The position numbers and the translations under genes were made by a program. A stretch of DNA of 64,000 bases from Diogma glabrata (Eukaryota > Arthropoda > Insecta > Diptera > Cylindrotomidae). Shown here piece after piece: positions 11,427-22,559 of this stretch; positions within the stretch are counted from its first letter, which is position 1, and the number at the start of each line of letters is the position of its first letter. The DNA lies in the NCBI GenBank assembly GCA_963693315.1, contig OY856188.1, forward strand, positions 263,371,162 to 263,435,161, in the 5' to 3' direction. The notes below the pieces were generated by a model, which saw only the letters and a list, made by a program, of their open reading frames with translations, was not told where the DNA came from and made no database searches.

Positions 11427-12445
11427 ATGGGTCGTTCCACGTCAACTGAAATATTGCTCTAGATATTTTTCAAAGATATAAAAAAACGCTTCAAGGGTTG
11501 AATTGTTTGTGTTACCGAGGACTATAGAACGCTGGCAAATTAAAAAAATTTAAAATGGCTGATTTTATGATCTAAATAGTAGAACAACCTATGCAATTTG
11601 GCTGCCGAAACCAATTTAAAATATTAAACGATGCATTTTTGGGCTCATAATATTGCTAATGTTACAAAGCTTCAAATGCCGTAAGGTGTTCAAGATTTTT
11701 TTCAAAATGACAGCTCGAAAATATAAAATTGAAAAATAAACATAAAATATTTTTCTCAATAATTTTGAAATTTCATTAATTTCTACAAAAATTCAAAAAA
11801 TTAGACTTTGGCGATGTTTTTTGGCAATTATAGAAATTTTTTAATAAATCTTTTTCGATAAATATAAACCGAAACTGTTTTTTTAATTTTTACAATTTTT
11901 CAAAAAATCCAGAAATTTCAGAAAAACTATGAAATTATAAAATCATAAGGAAAAACATAAAAATAAAAGGGGATATCAACTCTCAAATCCCTATTATTTT
12001 TAATTTTTTAATATTTTAAAATAAATTATCACAAATTATAACTGTAAAAAGGACTCATTTTCACCATTCAAATACAAACAAAATTTTAAAAATCCGTCTA
12101 CTAGTTCTTGAGATACATTGAATTGAACATATATGCAAATCGTATTTTTTAAAAACTACCCCTAGCTTTAAAGGGAGAACCAATTTTCTTGTACATAAAC
12201 GTTTTTTTTATTGACTCTTCCACTGAAGAAAATTCAAAGCAAATCAAATAATTTTTGTTCGGAATTGTGCAGGAAAAAGAGCCATTTTGAAAAAATGACC
12301 TTGAACATACAATGGCATTTAAAACAATATTTTAAGCCCAAAAATGCATCTGTTGAGATCTTAAATTTGTGTTGGCTTGGCAACTAAAATGCACGAGTGG
12401 TTCTACTAATAACTCCTCCTCCTCCTCCTCCACTTCAAAATTTTA
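11427..12445. repeat. Inverted-repeat (foldback-like) element
   Basis: The left part, about 11528-11720, is the inverted counterpart of about 12275-12445. Shared blocks include tagtagaac, gatgcatttttgggct, aatattg and tgttcaag in the same order. The left edge begins gggtcgttccacgtcaact. The arms are only moderately similar, so it is old. The 70-codon opening at 12397-12609 is a chance reading of a (CTC)n tract. Confidence 0.55.
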
Positions 12446-12959
12446 AGCTTTGGAGCGTTTTTTTATGTCTAAAAAAATGTCTAGAAGCGTTGGCATATAT
12501 TACTTATTTTTTAGGGTTCCGTACTTTAAAAAGTAAAAACGGTACCATATTGGTGAGACTTCGGTGTCCGTCCGAATTTCTACATAATCAATTCACTCAC
12601 AAACTGTAAGTGTTATCAACTTGAAATTTTCTACAGTTATTCAATGTGTTTTCCCACACCTGATGATAACAAAAAAATTTCAAATGTTTGTTTTTATCTA
12701 TATTTTATGGACATAGACAAGGAGATAGTTTAACAAAAGTATTTTTAAGGCATCGAGTTTGGTCTAGAAAAAACTGAAAAAAATGGAAGAATTTCAAAAA
12801 AATTGTTCATTGAATTTTCGACTGCTTAGTTTTTGGGTTATTACCAAAAACGAGGGTTATTTTGTTTTTGTCCCCCCCCACCCCTTAACTTCAAACATCA
12901 CAAAAGAAAAAATTTAAAAAAATTCATGGGTGTAGGGATTTTGCTAAATCGAAACAAAA

Positions 12960-13490
12960 ACTTTTTTTTGGTTGTTATAATATCAAATTTTTATTAGAGG
13001 GGGTTTAAAGTAGATATTTTGAAAAAAAATTATTTTTGATCATGGCATGTGGTGTCATATGAAAGGTGATTTTTTCTTGTAGTGCAAAAGAGTTTTTTTT
13101 GTAATTTTCGAAAGCACAGTTTTCGATTTATTTTCAAAAACGTAAAAATTTATTTGTAAACCCCCCCTCCCCTTAACTTCGAACATTATAAAAGAAAAAA
13201 TTTTTAAAAATTCATGGGTGTAGGAATTTCGCTAAATCGAAACTAAATTTTTTTTTTGGTTGTTGTAATTTCAAATGTTCATTAGAGACGGTTTAACGTA
13301 GATATTTTGAAAATAAATTATTTTGGATCATGGCATGTGGGATGTCATATGAAAAGTGATTTTTTTTTGTAGTGCAAAAGAGTGTTTTTTGTAATTTTCG
13401 AAAGCACAGTTTTCGATTTATTTTTAAAAATGTAAAAAATCTTCTTTGCCCCCCACCCCTTATCTACGAACATTACAAAAGAAAAAATAC
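12960..13490 (+). repeat. Two direct copies of a ~290-bp subrepeat
   Basis: Each copy runs ttttttggttgtt, then tagatattttgaaaa, gatcatggcatgtgg, tgtcatatgaaa, gtagtgcaaaagagt, gtaattttcgaaagcacag and a C-rich ccccttaactt block. Offset is about 290 bp. An inverted partial copy lies at 13620-13840. Confidence 0.7.
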
Positions 13491-13981
13491 TAAATACTAA
13501 AATTTTTTTACTAGTTATAATTTCAAATAAACGTGAAACTACATATACTAACAAAAACTGTCTTTTTCTCAAATATTTTATTTATGAATAAGATTTCAAC
13601 CTATGTAACATTTTCCAACAAAAAAAATCACTTTTTATATGAAACCCACATGACATGATCAAAAATAATTTTGTTTCAAAATTTCTACATTAAACCCTCT
13701 CCAATGAACATTTGAAATTATAACAACCAAAAAAAATTATTGTTTCGATTTAGCAAAATCCCTACAACCGTGAATTTTTTTAAATTTTTCTTTAGTAATG
13801 TTCGCGAAGATTAGAGGGGATGGGGGCTGAGAGTCGAAAAAAAATTATTTTAGAACAGGTCATATAAAAAGTGATTTTTTTGTAGTGCAAAACAGTTTGT
13901 AGTTCTCGAAAGCACAGTTTTCGACTTATTTTTGAAAATGTGAATTTTTTTTTGTCCGCCTACTCTTATCTTCGAACATTA

Positions 13982-15271
13982 AGGTCGTTCAATAAGTCCG
14001 TAGGATAAGTAAGAAAAAAACAACATTTTGACAAAACTCGATTTTTTTATTCAACATAGTTGCCTTCGAGGGCGATACAACGAGTATAGCGATTTTCCAA
14101 CTTTTCTATACCACTTTTATAGTACGATTTCTCTTTCTCGTCAAAATAGGCCTCAGTTTCAGCGATTACTTCATCATTGGACTTAAATTTCTTTCCAGCA
14201 AGCATTCTCTTGAGATCTGAAAACAGGAAAAAGTCGCTGGGGGCTAAATCTGCAGAATATGGTGGGTGGGTAAGCAATTCAAAGCCCAATTCATTCAATT
14301 TTGCCATCGTTTTCATCGATCTGTGACACGGTGCATTATCTTGGTGAAACAACACTTTTTTCTTTTGCAATTGTGGCCGTTTCTTTGCGATTTCAGCCTT
14401 CAATCGATCCAAAAGTTCACAGTAATACTCGCTGTTGATGGTGGTTCCTTTTTGGAGATAGTCGATGAATATTATTCCGTTCGTATCCCAAAATACAGAC
14501 GCCATCACCTAACCGGCCGACTGTTGCGTCTTTGCTCGCTTTGGATTCGGTTCGTCGACTGCTGTCCACTCAGCTGACTGTCTTTTGGATTCTGGTGTGT
14601 AATTGTGAAGCCATGTCTCATCCATTGTCACATATCTACGATAGAATTCCCTTTTATTGCGGTTTAACAGTGCCAAAGACTCCTCCGAAGCATCGATTCG
14701 TTGTTGTTTTTGGTCGACTGTGAGCTCACGCGGCACCCAATTTGCACAGAGCTTTCGCATACCCAAATGTTCATGTAAAATGGTAAAAACACTACCATCT
14801 GCTACCTTTACAATGTCAGCTATTTCATACACCTTCAATTTGCGAGCGTTCATAACCAATTTGTGGATTTTTTTTATGTTTTCTGGAATAACAGCCTCAT
14901 TTGGGCGTCCACTGCGCTCTGCATCTTTTGTGCTGGTACGACCACATTTAAATTCAGCCATCCACTTCTCTACCATTTGTCTCGATGGAGCAGAGTTTGG
15001 ATAATGTTTATCAAGCCATTGTTTGGTTTCCACTGTATTTTTTTTCATCAAAAAGCAATACTTTATTAAAATTCGAAATTCACTTTTTTCCATTTTTTTT
15101 TTCAAAAACAAAAGTTGCTTCACACAAAATGCTATAACTCACGAATAAATAGTCAGATTGCTGTCAAATTTATACACGTATCGTTTGAAGGTTAGTACTA
15201 AATAAAAATCATATGGAAAAAATTCTAGTAACGCCATCTATGTGTCATCCTACGGACTTATTGAATGACCT
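13982..15271 (-). mobile_element. mariner transposon flanked by TA
   Basis: This 1290-bp element has terminal inverted repeats of about 25 bp, beginning AGGTCGTTCAATAAGTCC at 13982 and the complement of AGGTCATTCAATAAGTCC at 15271, with one mismatch over 25 bases. It is flanked by TA at 13980-13981 and 15272-15273. Tandem copies of the host repeat have an unbroken cgaacattaca-like sequence at the same place, giving a direct empty-site comparison. The transposase is on the minus strand and almost intact. Confidence 0.95.
14047..15093 (-). pseudogene. mariner transposase with one in-frame stop codon
   Basis: A DD34D transposase that would cut and paste the element at TA sites. The likely start is MEKSEFR at 15093; an upstream Met at 15123 is also in frame. 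An N-terminal helix-turn-helix region (KQWLDKHYP to KWMAEFKCGRTS, then ERSGRPNEAV) is followed by the linker and the catalytic core: MDETWLHNY (first Asp), HQDNAPCHRS (second Asp) and YSADLAPSDFFLF (third Asp), with 34 residues between the last two. The only lesion seen is TAG at 14509-14511, where a residue between QQSAG and VMASVFWD should be. The reading frame is otherwise open to 14047, about 350 codons in total, the usual family length. Openings on the plus strand at 14266-15069 are antisense shadows. Confidence 0.93.
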
Positions 15272-15679
15272 TACAAACGAAAAAATTAAAAAAAATTCAC
15301 GGGTGTTGGAATTTCGCTAAATCAAAACCGATATTTTTTTGGTTGTTATAATTTCAAATTTAAATTGGAGAGGGTTTAGAGTAGAAATTTCTAACAAAAT
15401 AATTAGTTTATATATTTTATAAGGGGAGGGACAACAAAAAATTTTACATTTTCGAAATAAGTCGGAAACTGTGCTTCCGAAAATTACAAAAAATCTGTTT
15501 TGCTGTACAAAAAAAATCAATTTTCATATGACATGCGTTTTCATATGACTTGCGTGACATTCCGCATAGGATCTTGATGAAACTTTGGCAAATGATACAG
15601 GTTCACTTGAAAATAGAAAATCTGGATTCATTTCATATGCGGACAAAATGGTGGGGAGTCTCCCGAACACCTCTAAGTT

Positions 15680-16900
15680 TAAATTTAAAATAACTTCTAG
15701 TCCCGGACTATGATCTTATGGAAACTTGGTATATAAGGTTTTAGTACTGCTTCCAATATTTCTGCATTCCAACTTTCGGTTTGTCACTTCCGGTTAAAAA
15801 GTTTTTTTTTTTTCAAGTTATTATCCTTACTGTAGCCTACAATTACCGTTCGATTTTCATGAAACGTTGGAAAACGCATTCAAGTAACATGAGAAAGGTT
15901 TGGTCAGCTTTTGGAGTACATTGGATAAAGGGTTGGGGGTTCCATCAAACAACAGGTGGTTTTTCCACTATGAATTTTATGTTTGTTGGGAGCATACAAC
16001 ATTCGTTCGTGAATGAATTTTGATGACACTTTGTAAACAGATGCAAATATTTATGGCAAGGAACTGATTAGTTTTTGAGCGATAGTGAACAAAGTGGTGG
16101 GGGTCTCTTAAGCGCCCGTTTTTCTTAAAGCTCCATAACATCTGTACCTGATAATCGAATTGGATGAAACTTGGTACATAAGCATTTAGTACGGTTTACA
16201 ACAGTTCTGCATCCCAACTTCCGGTTTTTCACTTCCGGTAAAAAAATTTGTTTGTAATTTTTTGAAGTTTTTTCAGTGTGTTTATGCACACTACAGCCTA
16301 CAATAATGAAGTGATTATGATGAAACTTATGAAAAAGGTTTTATTAGTGTGAGAAAATAATTGACATCTTTTGGAACACATTGATCAAAGTGGCGGAGGT
16401 CTACCATACAACTGCTGACTTTTCACACTTTGTTTTTAAAGTTTGTTGGGGGTATAAAGACTTCATTCATAATTTAATTTTAATGAAACGTTGAAAAAAT
16501 ATGGATACTTAAACGACAAAAAACTGATTAGTTTTTGGACAATATTGAGATTAGTGGTGGGGGGTTTCCCTAACACCTGTTTATTGTTTCAATGTTTGTT
16601 GGGAGCATACAACATTCGATCGTGAATGAATTTTGATGACACTTTGGAAAAAGATGCAAATATATATGGCAAGCAATAGTTTTGATTAGTTTTTGAGCGA
16701 TATTGAGCAAAGTGGTGGGGGGTCCCACGAGCACCTGTTTTTTTGATAGTTCAATAACATCTGTACCAGATAATCGACTTGGATGAAGCTTGTTACATAA
16801 GCTTTAGTACGGTTCACAACAGTTCTACATCCCAACTTCCGCTTTGTCACTTCTGGTAAAAATTTTTTTTTACTTTTTCTCGTACAACAGAATTTATGTT
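15680..16900. repeat. ~615-bp tandem subrepeats inside the foldback
   Basis: The block tttgttgggagcatacaaca at 15982 returns at about 16595, and ataacatctgtacc at 16136 returns at about 16752. An older partial unit starts near 15690. Each carries a pair of cttccgg-type motifs. The 80-codon opening at 15781-16023 lies in this repeat and is not a gene. Confidence 0.65.
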
Positions 16901-17637
16901 TGTTGGGATACTACTGCTTTTTTAATATTTTTATAATTAGAACTACGCGAAATCTATAACATTGGTTAGCCTTTAATTAAAGTAGTTGATGGATATTAGC
17001 TCACTATATATCCAGAACACTATGTTTCCAGAGCTGTGGTGAAGTCAGCCTATGCAATATTGCGTCGCAATATTTTTATGTGAAATTCCTGCAACGGTGA
17101 CTTTTAACTTTTTTTTTTTCATAATGCTCAAAGTTAAGGGGAGAGGGAACAGAAAAAATACTCGTTTTTTTGCAATAACTCAAAAACTAAGCAATTGAAA
17201 ATTCATTGAAATTTTTTTTTTAAATATTTTTCTAAACCAAACTCGATTCCTTAAAACAAACTTGTGTTTTACTATCACCTTATCCATGTCCATAAAATAC
17301 AGATAAAAACAAATATTTGAAATTTGTTTGCTATCAGCAGGTGTGGGAAAAAACATTTAAGAACTGTTGAAAATTTCAAGTTGATAGCACTTACAGTTTG
17401 TGAGTAAACCGAATATGTAGAAATTCGAACGGACACCGAAGTATCACCCATAGGGTACCGTTTTTTACATTTTCAAAGTATGAGACCCCTTAAACTAATG
17501 CAGTACAAAATTAATTTTCTCTCTTACTCTTTCGCTAGTTATGTTCATTTGAGTTTGGTATTTTTTCGGTATATTTTCAAACACATATCTTTGGAACGGT
17601 TTAAGTGATTTTCAATTTTTAAACTATTTCTGGAATA

Positions 17638-18197
17638 GTCCCTGGGCCTGCACCTACATAATTTTGTGATTACCACATATTTTATACTTCGTGATGCGCC
17701 TGTCCTTGACGAGCCCGAAAACATTTGTTCTGCGATTTTTTTCAAATCGGCCGCTTTTGCTTTCGGCAAGCTCCGAAAAATGCCGATTGCCCGGGATATT
17801 GTAAATTTTTGTTTTTTTTAACTATGAGGGTTGGAAATTTGATTTAGAACACAAGGGTAACCTTGTCCGACAAAAATTTGTCTGCTATTGTCTAGTCCGA
17901 CAACCCAAACATGCAAAATGTCAGTTGTCGGACTCGACAATAGCAAACACATTTTGGTCGGACAAGCTTACCCTCGTATTCTAAAACAAATTTCCAGCAT
18001 CCACAGTCAAAATAAATGTGGTAGCAAATTTACAAGATCGCGGGCAATCGGCATTTTTCGGAGCTTGCCGAACGCAAAAGCGGCCGATTTGAGAAAAATC
18101 ATAGAACAAATGTTTTCAGGCTCGTCAAGGACATGGCTCATCACGTAGTATAAAATATGTGGTAATCACAAAATTATGTAGGTGAAGGCCCAGGGAC
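17638..18197. mobile_element. 560-bp palindromic MITE with TA target-site duplication
   Basis: The whole element is one inverted repeat with arms of about 265 bp and a loop of about 21 bases near 17913-17930. Ends are GTCCCTGGGCC at 17638 and its complement at 18197, flanked by TA at 17636-17637 and 18198-18199. Arm blocks such as gtccttgacgagcc, aaatcggccgcttttg, gctccgaaaaatgccgatt and tgtccgacaa appear on both sides. TA flanks suggest mobilisation by a Tc1/mariner-type transposase. The openings at 17545-17769 (minus) and 17888-18148 (plus) are mirror readings of the arms, not genes. Confidence 0.8.
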
Positions 18198-18291
18198 TAC
18201 AAGCTTATTAAGTGATTAAAGTTACAAAAATATGGAATGGAAAAAAGTATTGACTATTGTATTTGTTACATTCTAGAACAATGAGTTTCAA

Positions 18292-18426
18292 TAGTATATT
18301 AAGAAACTAGTTTCATAATCGACGATTTTATCGCACGCAATCTGTTTAGAAAACGACCCGCGCAGCGGGGAGTTTTCTAAAGGATAACTGCGATAAAACG
18401 TCTTATGAAACGAGTTTTTTATACTA
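18292..18426. repeat. Long hairpin 1 with GC-rich loop
   Basis: Arms of about 60 bases pair from tagtatattaagaaact to its counterpart agttttttatacta, with gattttatcgca opposite tgcgataaaac and tttagaaaac opposite gttttctaaa. The loop near 18356-18375 is gacccgcgcagcggggag, unusually GC-rich for this DNA. Confidence 0.75.
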
Positions 18427-18468
18427 TTTTTTCTATTTTGCATTTTTTGTCTTGAAATTTAAAAATAG

Positions 18469-18598
18469 TACATTTCGTAACAAGTGGAGAAAGTAAGTTA
18501 TTTCAGCATTGGTGAAAGTTTGTGCACGAGCGATAGCGAGTGCAAACAATTCACCAATTCTGAAATAACTTACTTTCTCCACGAGTTACGAACAGTGC
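18469..18598. repeat. Long hairpin 2 with GC-richer loop
   Basis: An almost perfect inverted pair: gtggagaaagtaagttattt from 18484 against the complement ending at 18582, extended outward by ttcgtaac on both sides. The loop is gagcgatagcga. It lies about 45 bases after hairpin 1 and abuts the TIR element at 18599. Confidence 0.8.
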
Positions 18599-18983
18599 TT
18601 TTCATAATTTCTCTCTAAAAAGTAGTAAATTGTTTACAAGTTTTATTCAAACGGAAAACAGTTAAAACTACATATAATTACATTCCATAATTATTATTAA
18701 TAGTTACATTGCAATTGTTAAATGTATATTTAGGAGAGCTTTTGTAACTACTGCGACCAGACGCAAAATTTCCTTGAACAATGAACTGAAATAGTTTGTT
18801 TGACAGGAATCACTCGCGTACTTTGATTTAAAAAAGAAAATTTGAGGCCAAAACTTCAGCAGTTACGATAAGTAATTGACAGCGGTTACGATATGAACTT
18901 ATCTAAACTGCTTTGATATTGACAGCTTTCACAACGCTGGACAATTAAAGCAAAGTGTACTTTTTAGAGAGAAATTATGAAAA
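18599..18983. mobile_element. Short TIR element (MITE)
   Basis: Terminal inverted repeats of about 26 bases: ttttcataatttctctctaa at 18599 and the complement at 18958-18983. It is 385 bp with no coding capacity. A wider short match, ctattttgc near 18433 and gcaaaatag near 19372, suggests that hairpins and MITE may belong to one larger unit. Confidence 0.6.
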
Positions 18984-21311
18984 ATATTTTTTATGTTTTA
19001 ATGTTTTAAAGAAAATTTCTAAAAATTTCAATTCAAAGTAGTAGTAAGCTCTGCGTTTCATCATATTTCTATATATTTTTTTGTTGCAAAACTAGCTTTC
19101 ATAAAATGTTTATTTTATTAAAATATAGTCAATTTCATATTTTGTTATTATTACTAATTATTTTAATTAATTAAAATATTTAACACAAATTTAGATTATT
19201 TTTTAATAATAAGATTAATTAATAAGAATAATTTTATTTATATAATTATTCGTTTTAACTTTCACTGACGTTTGTATGACCAATATGACCAACCTTGAAA
19301 AACAAAACTTTGCGTATCTTAATGAAGGCCATTTCGATACGCATTTGAGTATCGAAATGACTTTATTTTAGACGCAAAATAGAAAAAATCAGTTTTTAGT
19401 TTTCAAAAATAAAAATAAACAAGTGAAATTCGAATTCAACAACCAAAATCACATAAAACTCCGATTATTCTAAAACAAATTTTATTTTTAATTCGTGTAG
19501 GCTTAATAAAATAAAACTGCTATCGTAAAGGAGGTTCACGAGTTGAAACCGCTTTATTGGCATACCATCCTGATTTTATAAAAAAGGGCTCTTGCCATCT
19601 GAAACTATAAGAAGCAATAAACTACAATATTCGCGTTTGAAAGAACCAAAAAACCTTAATCAGTTATCGACAAAGCGAGGTATCTAGTTAACGCGGATCG
19701 TCTCATATATATAATAACATAATCAATCTGAGTTACTAAATGATATATGTATGACTGACGTAGCCATTAATATGTTTGTTTATTTTTCTTAATGATATAA
19801 TTATTACTTTTTTTAAAATTTTCTTTAACTTTGTTCTATTCTTGGATAGTATTTTTAAATTTGTTGCATTTGACCTACATTTTCCTTTCAAAATATGTCG
19901 ACTCAAAAATTTTCGATAGAACAAATTTTTTTTATTTTTTTTAAAGTAAATATGGAAATTTTAATTGTTTATCAATAATTTAAGACAAAATTATATTTGG
20001 GTTTTCTTATAAATGAGAATGACCTATTTCTGTTGTTTGTTGATTTTTGAAATAAACAATTGATTTTAATTATTTTGGTAGCGTTCAACAATTATTAAGT
20101 TATTACGTTGAAGTCTCTCAAGAAATATATTTTTTATAGAATTTTTCCAGAAAAATAAAATGTATACAAATATAAAAGAAATCTGTTGAGTTATAACATA
20201 AGTAAGGGGAATTTTTCTTTGGTTTTGGATAATAAACGCTGTCTGTAATTGGAAAGGTTCTAAGATGAAGGTTTGATGAAGGTTTTTGTAAACTTTACCT
20301 CTAAGCGTAGCTTAAACCAATCATCTATATTGATAATTCTTTAATAAAATTCATATGTTCATATTAAAATATTAATTTACAACATACAAATTAATGATTT
20401 CACACACCTTTTAAGGTGGGCGTAATATAAAGACAGGTTGAAAATCAATCAAATAAGAAATGTATATTAAAGAAAATAATCAATATAAAAATATTGATAC
20501 ACTTTACCTTAACTAATAATAACAACAAAAACTTATGACAGTTCCACTTAATAACATTTTATTATCATTTTATTCTTCTTGTTATTTAAGAAAACATTTC
20601 ATTGATTTGTGTGAGAAAATTATTAAAGATTATTCAATTATGTTTGATGGAATGTATTCTAGATACATAATTTGATGAAGGATTCTTGAAATTACCTAAT
20701 AAGGTTATGTGATATTGACAATAGAAAACACTTGGGAGTCTTATGAGCTGGAAAATAGATTAGTAAATTCAAATATTTTGTAGGGTTTTTAATTGTAATT
20801 ACTTACTTTTAAATGTAATTGGCAATAAAAAACTCAAGCTTTAAACCAGGCTTTGTGAGGATAAGAAAAACGGCCAGTGAATTAATTAATATTTGGTTTT
20901 TTCTATCAAACCTATCAACCGTAATTATCAGTGATTTGTAATTTTAATATTGATGAAATGAAAAATTCAAACATCAACAAAATATTCTTTAATTGCCAGG
21001 TAGTGTAAAAAAGGTATTTGAATGGGTGAAAAGTTGTGTAGATTATAGTTAAAATACAAACGATACTACAAATATATATAACGTTCGTTTTATGACAGTT
21101 ATATTGATGTTGATAGGTAATAAAAATTGAGTGTAAATAAAATGAATTAAAGTTTGGTGAATATTTATGTTTTTATTGCAGTGAAAGTTAGTGTTGAAGT
21201 TTACTAGCTGTATTTGGAAGTGGTTAAAAATAAAAATAGTTTCTGTATTTATCAGAAGAAAGTGTTAAAGTTTTTAACTAAGTTAGCAACTCATATCTTC
21301 AAGGATAAAAT
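18984..21311. other. Unassigned AT-rich stretch
   Basis: Around 19318-19372 a small hairpin with ccatttcgatacgca and gagtatcgaaatgac is visible. Otherwise no gene or repeat was recognised. The 62-codon opening at 19736-19924 has no supporting feature. Confidence 0.4.
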
Positions 21312-22460
21312 ATGGAGGGGCTGAAATCACACAACTCTGACATATCAAGACTTCGGTCTGGGTTAAGGATTTTCATATAGTTTTCAGCAAAAAAATTTTA
21401 TGAGGACATGGTTTTTAGTTTTGGGCAGTGATGTATATCAAACATAACTCTTTGTTAAAGCACAAGTATTTTTTATCTCTGTTTAAAAATTTATTACAAA
21501 ACCAACACGAAACATTAATAACTTGCCGGAAAATTATAATCAAAATTCGAAAAATATTGTTAAATTAAATAAAATCTTTTTTTTCAAAATTCCATAAATA
21601 TTCCAAAAATTACAATAAAATCAAATATTTAAACTTTTCTAAATCCCAATAATATTCCAAAAATTCTTAAAAATTCAAACTTTTTCCGAAATTCTAAAAA
21701 TATTACAAAAATTATTACAAAATCAAAAATTGAAATTTTTTTCAGAATTTCAAAAATTATAATAAAATCAAAAATTCAAAATTTTTCAAAATTCTAAAAA
21801 TATTCCAAAAATTCTTACAAAATCAAAAGATTAAACTTTTTTCAAAATTCTAAATATATATATATGAAATTCAAAAATTCTACTTTTTTCAAAAATCTAA
21901 AAATATTGCAAAAATTACAACAAAATCAAAAATTGCAACTTTTTTCAAAATTCCAAAAATTAGAATAAAATCAAAAATTTAAACTTTTTCTAAATTCCAA
22001 TAATAATCCAAAAATTCTTAAAAATTCAAACTTTTTCCAAAACTCTAAAAATATTGCAAAAATTATTACAAAATTAAAAATTGAAAATTTTTTCAAAATT
22101 CCAAAAATTATAATAAAATCAAAAATTTAAAATTTTTCAAAATTCTAGAAATATTCGAAAAATTCTTACAAAATCAAAAATTAAAACTTTTTCCAAAATT
22201 CTAAAAATGTTGCAAAAATTATTACAAAATCAAAAATACAAACTTTTTTCAAAATTCCAAAAATATTTCAAAAACTATAACAAATTCAAAAATTTCCATG
22301 TCCAACTTCATTTTCAATTCGGCCGGTCGGCCTACAGACAGCCACACATTTTTTTTATGCTTTTTTAGAATCAGTAGGTGCTAAAACGTCGAGAAATTCC
22401 CAAAAAAGTCCCAAAAGTATTTGGCTCAAGAATGTAATTCTTAGGTCTTTCAGACCGAAA
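21312..22460 (+). mobile_element. Repeat family with 56-bp tandem array, copy 1
   Basis: Begins atggaggggctgaaatc and contains gacttcggtctgggtta. It then carries an array of degenerate units of about 56 bp (about 21540-22290; ttcaaaattctaaaaatatt type) and ends with ttaggtctttcagaccgaa. Two other copies with the same order lie at 55284-56891 (plus) and 59800-62180 (minus). The 5' cttcggtctg and 3' cagaccgaag are complementary. No ORF and no clear class. Confidence 0.7.
21540..22290 (+). repeat. Degenerate ~56-bp tandem array
   Basis: A-rich units of caaaattctaaaaatattcc plus aaaaattcttacaaaatc plus aaaaattcaaacttttt. There are no unique spacers between units, so it is a minisatellite. Confidence 0.75.
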
Positions 22461-22559
22461 TAATAAAGAAATAAAAATAAAGATTCACTCAGCAACCTTC
22501 TTAAAATCTCTCTATTTAGCGTTCAACAATTTCATCTTTTCAAAGAAATATTATCTATC

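Larger units (their letters stand above)
12513..17490. mobile_element. Large foldback element (about 3.7 kb without its mariner)
   Basis: The outer arms are inverted copies: 12513-12960, starting agggttccgtac, and 17060-17490, ending tgagacccct. They share blocks such as aaaaacggtacc, cttcggtgtccgt, cacaaactgtaagtg and tccataaaatacag in inverse order. Inside are two direct copies of a unit of about 290 bp (12960-13490), an inverted partial copy (13620-13840), a further copy split by the mariner (13840-13981 and 15272-15540), and a unit of about 615 bp repeated in tandem (15680-16900). No transposase of its own was seen. Related fragments lie at 41444-43960, 49740-50150 and 51490-51835. Confidence 0.65.

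Noticed and set aside
12397..12609. ORF with a proline run
   Set aside because: A (CTC)n tract plus repeat DNA; it crosses from one foldback into another.
14266..15069. Plus-strand ORFs of 63-115 codons
   Set aside because: Antisense shadows of the mariner transposase on the minus strand.
17545..18148. Two ORFs on opposite strands with KAADL(K/R)KI
   Set aside because: Mirror readings of the two arms of the palindromic MITE; neither has a protein family signature.
18292..18598. Bacterial-type terminators or REP sequences
   Set aside because: The whole window is arthropod-like nuclear DNA. The stems are far longer than terminators and lack a U-tract context.
21540..22290. 56-bp array considered as CRISPR
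   Set aside because: Degenerate A-rich units without spacers, present in three copies of one dispersed repeat.
21312..22460. Helitron identity for the array repeat
   Set aside because: There is a 3' hairpin-like ggtctttcagacc, but no clear 5' TC or 3' CTRR end and no A|T insertion site. Left unclassified.
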